NCBI GenBank assembly: GCA_023512835.1
Contig: CM042086.1
Span: 14,954,309 to 15,018,308 of the forward strand
Direction of reading: 5' to 3'
Source of the DNA: Taxillus chinensis
Lineage: Eukaryota; Streptophyta; Magnoliopsida; Santalales; Loranthaceae
DNA: 64,000 nucleotides
A model generated the notes under the pieces. The model searched no databases. It was not told where the DNA came from and saw nothing but the letters and a program-made list of their open reading frames with translations. Shown here one piece after another: positions 23,817 to 36,610 of this stretch (positions are counted from its first letter, which is position 1; each line of letters opens with the position of its first letter). A program made the position numbers and the translations under genes.

Positions 23817-25018
23817 GTAGAGTAAGATGAGAAGAAAGAAGAAGAGTTTGTAGATATATATTATTCTTTATGGGTTTAACAACTATGAGCAAAAAGCAAG
23901 AAATAACACAAAACAGAGTGAGGAGGATGAATTTAACGGCTCTAAGTTTTAAAATTAGATAGTTATAACAAGAATCAAAACCATAGTGAAGAGGAAAAGT
24001 TATACATGACATTGTTTGAGTTTTTAAAATATTTTATTTTAATTTTCAAACACCAATTAGTTAGTTATAGTTTAACGTTCTTCCATTCACTTTTTCCGAC
24101 ATCAAAATCCAAACTCCCTAACCTCTTTAAATCAAATATGTTTTTTTCACCTCCTCCTACAGCTGTCGGGGCTGTAATTTGTGCCTTCAGAAATTTTGAT
24201 TCAATCTAAAGCCTTTTTATTCCTCTAACATTGGCATTCAAACGGTTTTATTCTTTTTTAGACTTTTATACTTTTTTTTAGCCATCAAACGCTTTTCTTC
24301 TTCTTCTTCTTCTTCTTCTTCTTCAATATTGGCCTCCAAAAGGTTATCTTGCTCTGCTCTTGAGTGCACTTTTCACACTTACCCATTAATTGAGAATAAG
24401 AAGAAGATGATGAGGATAATGAGTAGAATTAGGTGAGAAGAAAGAAGAAAAGTTTGTAGTATATATGATTTTATATGAGTTTAACGGCTATTAGCAAGAA
24501 ACAACAAATAACACGAATCAGAGTAAAGAGGAGGAGTTTAACGGCTCTAATTTTTTAAATTCGTTAGTTATAGCAAGAATCAAAACCAGAGTAAAGAGGA
24601 GGAGTTCTATGTCGCATTGTTTGAGTTTTCAAAATGCTTTATTTTAGTTTTCAAACATCAGTTAGTTAGTTACAATGTAACATTCTTCACTTCACTTCTT
24701 CCGAAATCTCAACTTACAAATTCACCAACCTCTTTAAATCAAATATTCTTTTTTTCACATTCTCTTGTAGCTATCGAGGCTATGATTTGTGCCTTCAGAA
24801 ATTTTGACTCAATGAAAGCCTTTTATTTTTCTTTAATATTGACATTTAAACACCTTTCTTATTTTTTAGCCTTTTTTCTTCTTTAACCTTTAAAAAACTT
24901 TGTTCTTCTTCTTGATAATCAAATAGTTTTCTTCTTCCTCAACATTGGCTTGAAAAGGTTATCTTGCTCTTGAGTTCATATTTTACACCGAACCAATAAC
25001 CCGGATGAAAACGATCAA
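21990..25018 (-). repeat. tandem array B1 of the same monomer family
   Basis: The anchor gagaataag occurs at about 22,556, 23,752 and 24,392, with a final partial unit up to 25,000. These monomers carry the extra segments seen at 780-1,470 (entry tract, then ttgaaaacacctcacgattg). They include an insertion at 22,920-23,440 rich in ttaaaattattttt. A (GAT)n run lies at 23,773-23,815 in the pre-ATG leader position and a (CTT)n run near 24,295-24,324. Minus-strand mini-gene organisation is as in array A. Confidence 0.8.
22404..22613 (-). pseudogene. mini-gene ORF within array B1
   Basis: A minus-strand frame of 69 residues. After a Ser-rich run translated from the leader comes M-G-Q-R-E-E-W-T-Q-E-Q-E-N-L-L-K-T-N-V-K-E-E-E, then Lys-rich sequence to a stop. 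It shows the expected amino end of the monomer protein in its clearest form, but is shorter than the ~89-115 residues inferred for the family. Confidence 0.45.
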
Positions 25019-25019
25019 C

Positions 25020-25140
25020 CTGTGATACTACGATCATGAGTGTCGGTCAATGTCGTTATGTGAAGCATCAAATTCCATGTCAAACTCAACCTGAAGAGGC
25101 TCGTTAATTATTAGTATCACCCAACACTCACCGGACGAAT
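25020..25140 (-). pseudogene. F-box 5' end fragment (unit 1)
   Basis: Homologous to the first codons, start region and 5' leader of FB3 (35,637-35,745). The remaining F-box gene is absent and monomer-array sequence adjoins it. The fragment continues into a copy of the F-box upstream block. Confidence 0.65.
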
Positions 25141-25786
25141 TACGTGCGATCGATGGGAGAGATATATAACATGCATGGTTCATGTGAGTCTAAAACGACC
25201 AATGAAAACGATCAAGTATTTCGGGAGAGATAACATCAACATGGTTATTCATGTACGTCTAAAACAGTCAATGAAAACGATTAAGTATTAACGAAAGCTG
25301 AAATATCATGATGAATTGATCCCTTACAATTTCGGACGTTTGATTTTCATCTCCGACATGATCGAAGCGACGAAGTTCCGATTTTTTGCCCTTTGTCCTT
25401 GCCTCGAACTATTATAATTTATAAAGCTCTGCAGAGAGAGAGGGGACGTGACTTCTTTCCGTTTGTCCTCTTTCTGTTATAAGTTAACCCCGAGAGAGAG
25501 GGAGAGGGAGAGGGAGAGGGAGAGGGAGAGAGAGAGTTTATATTCGTCCAATTTGACAGTCTCCTTTTAAATTTGTCATAATATGATAAGGATAGCAAAT
25601 TAAACACCGGTATAAAACGAAAAAAAACATAATTAAAATTATATACAAATATCATTATAAACATAATTAATTTAAGTATTATACCAGGTTATATTTCAAT
25701 ATTTTTTATTTCTATAATAAATGTTTTTCCATCAATTATCTTACTTCATTTATATAACTAATTCAATAATAGTTGTCTTTATTTAT

Positions 25787-25836
<50 letters not shown>

Positions 25837-25951
25837 AAATGAAATCTAATAAAGCAAACAATCTATAACAAAATAATTAATGGCGAGCTAAAAAATATGC
25901 ACTTAATATCCATGCAATCTTAGCACACAATAATGACATTGAATAACTAAT
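25141..25951. repeat. second copy of F-box upstream block (unit 1)
   Basis: Parallel to 16,620-17,480, with a GGGAGA/GA tract at 25,492-25,536 and a (TA)n run at 25,793-25,834. It has a single GA module rather than two. No gene. Confidence 0.65.
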
Positions 25952-26146
25952 GTGACGTTCATTCCTTGGGAGATCGAAGAGGTCTTTGTGTGCCAATGGA
26001 GAGAAGTCGATTTGAGCGAGAACCTCAACTTTGACCAGCTTCAAAAAGAAAGAGATTCTTGTGGTGAACTGGTGCTGATGTACAAGGACGCGAGAGAGCA
26101 TATTGATTACATTTTCCTTCATTGCACTTGGGCAATCCAGATATAG
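25952..26146 (+). pseudogene. LINE reverse-transcriptase C-terminal finger remnant
   Basis: A 64-codon plus frame reads L-N-F-D-Q-L-Q-K-E-R, then C-G-E-L-V, then D-A-R-E-H-I-D-Y-I-F-L-H-C-T-W-A. It matches the layout of the zf-RVT region of plant non-LTR retrotransposons (L-x-x-D-x-L-x-x-R..W, C-x-x-C, D-H-x-x-x-H-C). The first Cys pair is damaged. No RT core is present nearby, so this is a small fragment. A conserved copy lies at 45,113-45,307. Confidence 0.55.
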
Positions 26147-26374
26147 AGTATCGTTTACTCATTGTTGGGGTTTGTGTGGATCAACCGAGTGAGAAGACAA
26201 TCGTGGCCTTTATTTGTAGACATCGTAGTATTATAATATTTCATGTTCGACATGATTTTGGATTTCCTGCTTTCATGTATTACGTAAGTGTAACATGCCA
26301 CCTTCTTCTTGGTTGATAAACCATTCTTTTTCTTGGTTGATACCACAACTGGTTGCACAAATACTTTTTTGTAA

Positions 26375-26443
<69 letters not shown>

Positions 26444-27094
26444 CTGGTTGCACTAATGTATTTTCGCTCGCAATTCACTTGTCTCCCAATTGATCGCAAA
26501 GCAATAACTACATAAAGACATCTCCTGGACACCGAACTTGCTTATGAATTACTTATTGAACACATAACGATCGATTTTAAAGAGATGCAAGTGATGATGG
26601 GTCATAATATTAATACCATCACTAACCATATCAAACAATTTAAAAATCTTCCATCCATACAATTTTTTTCACGAGCGTTGATATATATATATATATATAT
26701 ATATGGACATATATATAATTTTGTTTGACTTAGTGTTTAATTAAGACCATCCAAAATTAATTTGTGCGGCGTAATTCCTTGGAGGAGCAATGGTCCTGCA
26801 GCATGGTGGTGTAGAGATTAGTTGCAGTGGTGCTCCCACTTTGTAGATACAGACTGGGTCTCAAATTGGGAAAAAACAAAAAACAATTCAGCTAAAACGT
26901 ACAGCGACGTTGTAATTATGCTGTGATTGAGTAAAGGGGTAGCTTTTATAGCTACAGTTTGCTTCACTATATTAAGAAATTACAAACAGTAGCCTACTAC
27001 GTGCTATGAACAGAATTAGTAGAATTAAAGAATGATGAACACAAGAACATATAGGAGTTGGCTAGAGACCATGGAATGGATGCACGGAGGGTTA
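26147..27094. other. intergenic with two (AT)n runs, no gene seen
   Basis: (AT)n microsatellites lie at 26,376-26,439 and 26,681-26,704 and differ in length from their unit-2 counterparts. The rest has short frames and no recognised motif. Confidence 0.5.
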
Positions 27095-27344
27095 TCAGAC
27101 AGCATTGTTAAAAAAATCGCCGAGTTCCCAATCTTCATCAATTGGTAAATCCCCTAATCCCTCCTCCAACACCTCCTCATCCACCATGTGTTGAGTGGGC
27201 ATCTGCATTGTATCAAATAGTGTCACGACATCTAATGGCTTGCCGACATCAAAGATTTGATCTAGAGCATCTGGTGCATTTGAATTGGAAATGAAAGGCT
27301 CGCGGCACCAGGGGGAAGGAAATCAAGGTTCACGCCAGTTTGAC
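27095..27344 (-). pseudogene. unrecognised terminal coding exon (unit 1 copy)
   Basis: Read on the minus strand from an acceptor-like TTTTAAG at 27,345, this is a 250 nt exon ending in TGA at 27,095. Its distal part reads D-A-L-D-Q-I-F-D-V-G-K-P-L-D-V-V and later G-D-L-P-I-D-E-D-W-E-L-G-D-F-F-N-N, an acidic carboxyl end. In this copy two indels (near 27,313 and 27,325, both at CAG/CTG sites) break the first 15 codons. The copy at 46,250-46,499 is open throughout. The family is not recognised; the acidic, aromatic tail could suit a transcription regulator, but that is a guess. Confidence 0.5.
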
Positions 27345-27737
27345 CTTAAAATAACAGAGATTCAAATTAATTATACAATCAACAGCAAAGATTTAGATGA
27401 GAAAAAGATATTGATTAATTATAAATTGAAAGGCTTACTTAGTCTCGGCATCACGCCCCATCTAATTTCTTTTGCAATACATATCCACGTATAATTCAAA
27501 TTAATTATAAAATTAATTAATATCTACCTTCTTAGATTTGGGTGAGAAAAAAAATTGATTAATTATGACTTATACTATCAATAATAGAGTTTTAGATTGA
27601 TTAACGCCTACTTTAATCGGTGAAAGGTCAACCTTTCACTGAAATCGGCCTTGGACACCACGTTGTTCCACTCCCTTCTAATTTGTTCTTCCGTTCGTGT
27701 ATCTTGTTGCCCAGGAGGAGATATAAGTTCTGCAATA
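27345..27737. other. monomer-related spacer with short palindrome
   Basis: Contains the entry-tract segment of the array family (accttggacaccacg type) without a full monomer. A palindrome, gtgaaaggt-ca-acctttcac, lies near 27,620-27,640; its unit-2 form at 46,773-46,796 has perfect 11 bp arms. No gene. Confidence 0.5.
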
Positions 27738-28262
27738 TATAGATTCACCGGGTATCTGCAATTTGCTTGAATTTTGTTTTTAAGCTCTAATTTAGTGCTC
27801 CAATATAGAACAAGCTATTTTGGGAAACATTAGTTTTGGTTTCTTATTCAGCGTAGTGTGGTATGACCTTGTTTTACTTAACTCGGCAATTGATTTTGGA
27901 GCGCATGTGCGTGTTTTGTTTTGTTTTTTTATTGTCTCATGTCTTTGTTGATTAATTGGCATGAAATAATTGTAATTAATCGATTCTTTTTCCAGGAACT
28001 GGTTTTGGGGTTACTTGCCTTGGTTGGCCAGACCACACGAGATTGCCCCCGATGTTTTTGGTGATGGAGTAGACATATGTAGCGTTGGAGTTTTGTTTGA
28101 TGGAAGAGTCATGTTTTCTTTAGGCAGCTTTGTTACTCATGTTTTATAGTTCATGATGGAAGTCACGAAAAGATATCATATTTTAGAGTTTGCGATGACA
28201 AGTAAGATCAAATTAAATTTTCTTGTGCCTTAAGTTTCACTTCTCATGGAATTTTTTTTCGC
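27738..28262 (+). other. exon-like block, copy 3
   Basis: As at 9,637-10,148 but followed directly by array A2. The acceptor is ttttccag at about 27,995. This copy has an extra T (ttacttgcc) in the exon-like frame compared with 47,168 (ttactgcc), at a CTG site. Confidence 0.45.
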
Positions 28263-31200
28263 AAAGAAGATGACGAAGATGATGATGATGAGTAAAATAA
28301 GGTGAGAGAAACGAATTTGTAAATATATATCATTCCGTATAAGTTTAACGACTATAAGCAAGAATTTCATTTTTTTGTTCTATGATCAACCTAGTCAACC
28401 TTTCACCGAAAACACTTTGGAGACCACGTTATTCCACTCTCATTTAATTTATTCTTTCGTTCGTGTATCTTATTGTCCAGGAGAAGATATAAGCTCTACA
28501 ATATGCACCAATCAAATAGTTTTCTTCTTCTTCAACATTGCCTTGAAAAGGTTATCTTACTCTTGAGTTCACATTTCACACTGAACCAATAACTGAGAAT
28601 AAGAAGAAGATGACGAGGATGATGATGATGAATAAAATAAGGTGAGAGAAAAGAAGAAGAATTTGTAAATATATATCATTCCGTATAGGTTTAACGGCTA
28701 TAAGTAAGAAGCAAAAAATAGCACGAAGCAGAGTGAGGAGAAAGAGTTTGACAACTATAAGTTTTTAACTTCATTTTTTATTCCTTGATTAACCTAGTCA
28801 ACTTTTCACTGAAATCAGCCTTGGACACCACGTTGTTCCACTCTCATTTAATTTATTCTTTCGTTTGTGTATCTTGTTGTCCAAGAGAAGATATAAGCTC
28901 CACAATATACACCCATCAAATAATCATCAAATAGTTTTCTTTTTCTTCAACATTGCCTTGAAAAGGTTATCTTGCTCTTGAGTTCACATTTCACACTGGA
29001 CCAATAACTCGAGAATAAGAAGAAGATGACGAGGATGATGATGATGAGTAAAATAAGGTGAGAGAAAAGAAGAAGAGTTTGTAAATATATCATTCTATAT
29101 AGGTTTAACTACTATAAGCAAGAAGCAAAAAATATCACGAAGTAGAGTGAGGAGAAAGAGTTTAACAACTATAAGATTTTAACTTTATTTTTTGTTCCTT
29201 GATCAACCTAGTTAACCTTTCACTGAAATTAGCCTTGGACACCACGTTGTTCTACTCTCATTTAATTTATTCTTTCGTTCGTGTATCTTGTTGTCTAGGA
29301 GAAGATATAAGCTCTACAATATACACCCATCAATAATTCAAATTAATTATAAAATTAATAACAGAGATTTGAGATTTAGGTGGTAGAAAAAGATTGATTA
29401 ATTAGAAATTTAATAAATGCTTATTTATTCTCGTGTAGTTTTTGGAGAAGATAGAGACTCATATGTTCTTTAATTGAAAACAGCTCACGATTGACATGTG
29501 ACATTAGGTGGTTTTTCCATCACCTCCTGCAGTTGTCGGACTGTAGTTTTTACCTTTCCAAAACCTTTTTATTTCCTCCAACATTGATATTCAAACAATT
29601 TTTTTCTTCTTCAACCTTAAAATGCTTTTCATCTTTTTCAATCTTCAAACGGTTTTTTCTTCTTCAACATTGGCCTTCAAAAGGTTTTCTTGTTCTTGAG
29701 TCCAGTCTTCACACTGGCCTATTTGAGAATAAGAAGAAGAAAATGACGATGATGATGATGAGTAGAATAATGTGAGAGAGAAGAAAAAGAGTTTGTAGTT
29801 ATATAGCATGAAACAGAATAAGGAGAAAGAGTTTAATGACTCTAAGTTTTTAAATTAGTTAGTTATAGCAAGAATCAAAATCAGTGTGAAAAGGGAGCGT
29901 CATACGTGGCATTGTTTGAGTTTTCAAAATGCTTTATTTTAGTTTTCAAACATCAGTTAGTTAATTACAGTTTAACGTTCTTATCTTCACTTCCTCCGAA
30001 ATCTCAAATCCCAAATTTCTAAACCTTTTAAAATCAAATATGTTTTTTTCACCTCCTCCTACAACTGTCGGGGTTGTGGTTTGTGCCTTCGAAATTTGAA
30101 TTCAATCCAAAGCCTTTTTATTCCTTCCAACATTGGCATTCAAACGGTTTTCTTAATCATCACCTTTTTTCTTCCTCTTCTTTAGCTTTCAAACGCTTTT
30201 CTTCTTCTTCTTCTTCTTATTATTCTTCTTCGCCATCAAACAATCTTTTTCTTCTTCATCATTGGTCTTCAAAAGGTTATCTTACTTTTTGGTCTACTCT
30301 TTACTCTAACCCATTAATTGAGAATAAGAAGAAGATGATAAGGATGATAAATAAAATAAGGTGAAAAGAAAGTAGAAGAGTTTGTAGATATATATGAATC
30401 TGTATGAGTTTAACGACTATGAGCAAAAAGCAATAAATTGCACGAAGCGACGTGAGAAGAAAAAGTTTAACAACTCTAAGTTTTTAAATTAGTTACTTAT
30501 AGCAAGAATCAAAACTAGAGTAAAGAGGAGTAGTTCTACGTGGCATTATTCTTATTCTTCTGCCATCAAACAATCTTTTTCTTCTTTAACATTGGTCTTC
30601 AAAAGGTTATCTTACTCTTGAGTCCACTCTTCACACCGACCCATTAATTGAGAATAAGAAAAGATAACGAGGATGATAAGTAGAATAAGGTGAGAAGAAA
30701 GAAAAAGTGTTTGTAGATATATATGATTATGTATGAGTTTAATGGCCATTAGCAATAAGCAAGAAATTGCATGAAGCGGAGTGAGGAGGAAGAGTTTAAC
30801 GACTCTAAGTTTTTAAATTAGTTAGTTATACCAAGAATCAAAACCATAGTAAAGAGAAGGAATTTTACGTGGCATTATTTGAGTTTTCAAAATGTTTTAT
30901 TTTAGTCTTCAAACAACGATTAGTTGGTTATAATGTAACATTCTTCGTTTTACTTCTTCTGAAATCTCAAATTCCGAATTCTCTAACCTCTTTGGACCAA
31001 TTATGTTTATTTCACCTCCTCCAGCTACTGTCGGGGCTATGGTTTGTGCTTTCAGAAATTTTGACTTATTAAAGCCTTTTTATTCCCTCCAATATTAGCA
31101 TTCAAATAGTTTTTTTCTTCTTCAGCCTTCAAACGCTTTTGTTCTTCTTTTTCAGCCACCAAATGGTTTTCTTCTTCTTCTTCAATATTGCTTTCAAAAG

Positions 31201-34200
31201 GTTATCTTGCTACTGTGTCCACTCTTCATACTGACCCATTAATTGAGAATAAGAAGAAGATAAGTAGAATAAGGTGAAAAGAAAGAATAAAAGTTTATAA
31301 ATATATATGATTCTATATGAGTTTAACGGCTATGAGTAAAAAGAAAAAAATAACACGAACCGGAGTGAGGAGGAGGAATTTAACGGCTCTAAGTTTTTAA
31401 ATTAGTTAGTTATAGCAAGAATCAAAACCAAAGTAAAGAGTAGTTTTACGTGACATTACTTGAGTTTTTAAAATGCTTTATTTTATTCTTCAAACAATAG
31501 TTAGTTAGTTACAATTTAACGTTCTTTATTTATTTATTCTAAAATTTCAAATCCCAAATTCCATAACCTCTTTAGATCAAATATGTTTATTTGACCTTCT
31601 CCTGCAGCTGTCAGGGTTGTGGTTTGTGCCTTTATAAATTTTAATTCAATCAAAGTCTTTTTGTTTCTTTCAATATTGATATTTAAACGGTTTTCTTCTT
31701 TTGTAGTCTTTTTTCTTCTTCAGCCTTCAATAGTTTTCTTCTTCTTCAACATTGCCTTGAAAAGTTTATCTTGCTCTTGAGTCCACTCTTCACACTGAAC
31801 CATTAACTGAGAATAAGAAGAAGATGACGAGAATGATGATGATGAGTAGAATAAGGTGAGAAAAAAGAGAGAAGAGTTTGTAGTTATATATCATTTCGTA
31901 TAGGCTTAACGACTATGAGCAAGTAGCAAGAAATAACACGAAGCAGAATGAGGAGAAAGAGTTTAACCGCTATTAGTTAGTAAATTAGTTAGTTATAGCA
32001 AGAATCAAAATCAGAGTGAAAAGGGAGCTTCATACGTAGCATTGTTTGAGTTTTCAAAATATTTTATTTTAGTTTTCAAACATCAGTTAATTAGTTACAG
32101 TTTAACGTTCTTCCCTTCACTTCCTCCAAAATCTCAAATCCCAAATTCCTGAACCTTTTAAAATCAAATACATTTTTGTCACCTCCTACTGCAGCTGTCG
32201 GGGTTGTATTTGTGCCTTCAGAAATTTTGATTCAATCCAAAGCCTTTTTATTTCCTCCAACATTCACATTCAAACGATTTTCTTCTTCTTTTTTCTCTAC
32301 CATCAAATGACTTTATTCTTCATCAATACTGGTCTTCAAAAGGTTATCTTACTCCTCAGTCCACTCTTCACACCGACCCATTAATTGAGAATAAGAAAAG
32401 ATAATGAGGATGATAAGTAGAATAAGGTGAGAAAAAAGAAGAAGTGTTTGTAGATATATATGATTATATATGAGTTTAATTGCCATTAGCAAGAAGCAAG
32501 AAATTGCACGAAGCGGAGTGAGGAGGAAGAGTTTAACGACTCTAAGTTTTTAAATTAGTTAGTTATATCAAGAATCAAAACCATAGTAAAGAGGAGGAAT
32601 TTTACGTGGCATTATTTGAGTTTTCAAAATGTTTTATTTTATTCTTCAAACAACAGTTAGTTGGTTATAATGTAACATTCTTCGCTTTACTTCTTCTGAA
32701 ATCTCAAATCCCAAATTCTCTAACCTCTTTGGACCAATTATGTTTATTTCACCTCCTCCAGCTACTGTCGGGGCTATGGTTTGTGCTTTCAGAAATTTTG
32801 ACTTATTAAAGCCTTTTTATTCCCTCCAATATTAGCATTCAAATAGGTTTTTTCTTCTTCAGCCTTCAAATGCTTTTGTTCTTCTTTTTCAGCCATCAAA
32901 TGATTTTCTTCTTCTTCAATATTGCTTTCAAAAGGTTATCTTGCTTTTCAGTCCACTCTTCACACTAAACCATTAACTGAGAATAAGAAGAAGATGATAA
33001 GGATGATGATGATGAGTAGAATAAGGTGAGAGAAAAGAAGAAGAGTTTGTAAATATATATATCATTCTGTATAAGTTTAACGCCTATAAGCAAGAAGCAA
33101 GAAATAGCACGAACAAGAGTGAGGAGGAAGACTTTAATGGGTCTATCTTTTTAAATTAGTTAGTTATAGCAAGAATCCAAACCATAGTGAAGAGGAGGAA
33201 TTATATGTGACATTATTTGAGTTTTCAAAATGCTTTATTTTAGTTTTTAAACATCAATTAGTTAGTTACAATTTAATGTTCTTACCTTTATTTCGTCCAA
33301 AATCTCAAATCCCAAATTTTCTAACTTCTTTAAATCAAATATATTTTTCACTTCCTCTTGCAGCTGTCGGGGCTATGGTTTGTGCCTTCAGAAAATTTAA
33401 TTCAGTCCAAAACCTTTTTATTCCCTCCAACATTGGCATTCAAATGATTTTGTTCTTCGTTTTCTTCTTTTTCTTTTGTTATCAAACGGTTTACGTTTTC
33501 TTTAATATTGGACTTAAAAGATTATCTTGCAACTGTGTCCACTCTTCATACTGACCCATTAATTGAGAATAAGAAGAAGATAAGTAGAATAAGGTGAAAA
33601 GAAAGAAGAAAAGTTTATAAATATATATGATTCTATATGAGTTTAACGGCTATGAGTAAAAAGAAAAAAATAACACGAACCGGAGTGAGGAGGAGGAATT
33701 TAACGGCTCTAAGTTTTTAAATTAGTTAGTTATAGCAAGAATCAAAACCAAAGTAAAGAGGAGTTTTACGTGACATTACTTGAGTTTTTAAAATGCTTTA
33801 TTTTATTCTTCAAACAATAATTAATTAGTTACAATTTAACGTTCTTTATTTATTTATTCTAAAATTTCAAATCCCAAATTCCATAACCTCTTTAGATCAA
33901 ATATGTTTATTTGACCTTCTCTTGCAGCTGTCAGGGTTGTGGTTTGTGCCTTTATAAATTTTAATTCAATCAAAGTCTTTTTGTTTCTTTCAATATTGAT
34001 ATTTAAACGGTTTTCTTCTTTTGTAGTCTTTTTTTCTTCTTGACCTTCAATAGTTTTCTTCTTCTTCAACATTGCCTTGAAAAGTTTATCTTGCTCTTGA
34101 GTCCACTCTTCACACTGAACCATTAACTGAGAATAAGAAGAAGATGACGAGAATGATGATGATGAGTAGAATAAGGTGAGAAAAAGAAGAGAAGAGTTTG

Positions 34201-34205
34201 TTCCT
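28263..34205 (-). repeat. tandem array A2 of gene-like monomers
   Basis: Colinear with array A1 (offset about 28,020) and with 47,417-53,350 (offset 19,156). It has 11 anchors with mostly 560-600 bp spacing. It ends at the same junction with F-box 3' sequence (ttcctaaaacacaaaac) as array A1, so A1/FB1 and A2/FB3 descend from one junction. Confidence 0.85.
33854..34123 (-). CDS. mini-gene ORF, 89 residues, in array A2
   Basis: One of the longest intact monomer frames. It begins M-V-Q-C-E-E-W-T-Q-E-Q-D-K-L-F-K, passes through a Lys-rich tract (K-K-K-K-T-I-E-G-Q-E-E-K-K), then N-R-L-N-I-N-I-E-R-N-K-K, and ends N-L-G-F-E-I-L-E. Highly charged and probably helical, with no signal peptide or known domain. 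Compared with other monomers it is one base short near the start (GGCAATG versus GGCCAATG), so the Lys-rich middle may be a shifted version of an originally Glu-rich stretch. Expression is unproven; it may be repeat sequence only. Confidence 0.35.
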   Translation of the reverse strand: MVQCEEWTQEQDKLFKAMLKKKKTIEGQEEKKTTKEENRLNINIERNKKTLIELKFIKAQTTTLTAAREGQINIFDLKRLWNLGFEILE

Positions 34206-34462
34206 AAAACACAAAACAAACTGAACACACGTAGCACCGCTAGAGAAAGTGGGCAGTCAATTACACAACCAAAACATTAAAACAACACGTAAAGAAATCA
34301 GGGCCCATGTTCCACCACTTGTTCCTAAAACAGGGGAAAGTTGGTAGTTATTAACAAGCAACTAAAAAGGAGAAAGTTGGTAGTAACTGCATCAATGTCC
34401 GTCTAATTGATTATTCTTTCAAGCTATTTCATGCGGATTTGGAATAAGTGACACATTATTTC

Positions 34463-35681
34463 TTATCCCCACCATTCTTTCCATTCTTTCTTCTCCTGGC
34501 CAGCTGTTTGCAAGGAGAAGAAGGATGGCGATTCTTGGGGTGGTTCAATCCAAAGGTTATTAAGACGATGTGGTTTGACCCAAAATCTATTCCACGTCTC
34601 ACGAGGATGGTATCTACCGTCATCAATAGAGTAGGAGAGGCAACGTTTTTTCTTTCCGGCCAAACGGGTCCCGGGTAAATAGATTCTTTCTCTTCCTGGA
34701 GGAAGGTCGGTTAGCTTGTAGCATGAGAAGCCAAATAACCTGGGAAGAACGTCACACCGTCGGGGTAGAACTCCTGCCCCCATTCCACATATCCTCCTCT
34801 CATGCGGCATAAATATTCTTGGACTTCTATCCTTAAATATGTGTACTCTCGGGATTTCTCCTCTCGTACACCGCCGCGAACGTAGTAGCTGTAAACTTAC
34901 CATGCCACATCCATGACCGACCGACCTCGGTGCGGTCCACGTACGCCCTTGAGGATCAAAAATGGCCACATGAAACGCAGAAAAGGATAGATAATAAAAG
35001 AGCCCATTGCGACAACAAATGCGGGCTCACATCCGGGTTCGGGTGAAAAAAAGAAATTATTATTTGCGCGGTGAATGGAAGTAGTCCACTCGGTAGCCCC
35101 AGGATGACAGTGTGGATTCGGATAGACTTCAAATCATCAAAATTGGGCGTAGCTATTAACACCACACACCCTGGCGATGTTGGGGCACATGAGAAGGCGA
35201 AAAGCCATGCGCGTCGTCTTTCAAAATCTGGTAGTTTGATTGACTCTCGAGTAAAGGGATTGAAAAAGAACACACCACCACCACCACCACTAGTAAGGTG
35301 CCGGCAAAACAATAACCACCCATCTTTAGCATAACAGGGAATGGCGCCCCTCAACTCCTCCGGTATGTCGATAGAATAGGTTTTGAGCATTGTAGGACTG
35401 AAAAGCTTGAATGTTTTCGGATCCCTGTCCCATCTTGGATAATAGAATATCCACGGGAAGCGGGTCTTCACCCGAAAAACCGAGTGCCACGTCTTGCAAA
35501 CACGAGAGGCCTCTGTTCTGTCGTACGGTGTTAGTCCGCTTGATGCGATGAGTTCCAAAAGCTCTGGTGGGAGATCAGACCATGGTCGGTCAATGTCGTT
35601 CTGTGAACCCTTCCCGTCCCCCTCCTCCACGTCCGCGACACTACGATCATGAGTGTCGGTCAATGTCGTCCTGTGAAGCAT
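34463..35681 (-). pseudogene. FB3: F-box/DUF295 gene copy, best preserved
   Basis: The minus strand starts at ATG 35,681 (M-L-H-R-T-T). The F-box is complete: D-R-P-W-S-D-L-P-P-E-L-L-E-L-I, then T-E-A-S-R-V-C-K-T-W-H-S-V-F-R. It continues open with Y-P-R-W-D-R-D and K-D-G-W-L-L-F-C-R, G-G-G-G-G and N-P-F-T-R-E-S-I-K-L-P to about 35,130. There, after N-F-D-D-L-K, the H-P-G-A-T-E-W continuation moves to another frame. The C-terminal half (34,463-34,969) begins A-I-F-D-P-Q-G-R-T-W-T, shifts again, and ends in the KIB-type tail C-L-S-Y-S-I-D-D-G-R-Y-H-P-R then N-L-W-I-E-P-P. Total span fits the 350-400 aa usual for the family. DUF295 F-box proteins are putative SCF receptors; the substrate is unknown. 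At least two breaks remain, so it is called a pseudogene with the error caveat. Confidence 0.75.
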
Positions 35682-35704
35682 CAAATTCCATGTCAAACTC
35701 AACC

Positions 35705-36073
35705 TGAAGAGGCTCGTTAATTATTAGTATCACCTAACACTCACCGAAAACATAGAATTACAGAGACTGTTTTGTTTGAGATGTGGACGAATTACGTACG
35801 ATGGGAGAGATAACATCAACATGGTTATTGCATGTACGTCTAAAACAGTCAATCAAAACGATCAAATATTAACGAAAGCTGAAATATCATGATGAATTGA
35901 TCCCTTACAATTTCTGACGTTTGATTTTCCTCCCCGACATGATCAGAAGCGACAGAAGTTTCGATTTTTTGCCCTTTGTCCTTGCCTTGAACTGTTATAA
36001 TTTATAAAGCTCTGGATAGAGAGAGGGGACGTGACTTCTTTCCGTTTGTCCTCTTGCCTGTTATAAATTAACC

Positions 36074-36115
<42 letters not shown>

Positions 36116-36159
36116 ACGTGACTTCTTTCCGTTTGTCCTCTTGCCTGTTATAAATTAAC

Positions 36160-36215
<56 letters not shown>

Positions 36216-36610
36216 TAGTCCAATTTGATACTCCATTTTAATTTGACATAAAATGATAAGGATGGCAAATTAAACACCAGTATAAAATGAAAAGAACATA
36301 ATTAAAATTACAAATATATTATAATAAACATAATTAATTTAAGTATTATATTATTATATTTCAATTAATTTTCATTTCTATAATAAAATTTTTTCCATCA
36401 ATTGTCTTACCTCATTTATATAGCTAATTCAATAATAGTTGTCTTTATTTATCATTCTATATATATATATAATAAAATAAAATCTAAAAACAAAATAATT
36501 AATGACGAGGCTAAAAAATATCCACTTTCAATATCCATGCAATAGTGCAACACCAATGACATTAATGTGACGTTCATTCGTAGGGAGGTCGAACTGAGGT
36601 CTTGGTGTTC
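35705..36610. promoter_or_regulatory. F-box upstream block with duplicated (GA)n module (unit 2)
   Basis: Counterpart of 16,563-17,480. GA runs lie at about 36,075-36,111 and 36,163-36,211, with lengths different from unit 1. Promoter role inferred from position upstream of FB3 only. Confidence 0.5.

Larger units (their letters stand above)
15080..34205. repeat. 19.1 kb tandem segmental duplication, unit 1
   Basis: Unit 1 runs from the F-box 3' flank through the end of array A2 and is repeated immediately at 34,206 to about 53,350. The offset is 19,127 at the F-box gene, 19,144 at the hairpin and 19,156 at the array, so only about 30 bp of net length difference accumulates, mainly in microsatellites. 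Sequence differences cluster on CAG/CTG sites and homopolymers. Confidence 0.9.

Noticed and set aside
26376..26439. Reading frames of alternating Ile/Tyr across the (AT)n runs
   Set aside because: Pure translation of a microsatellite.
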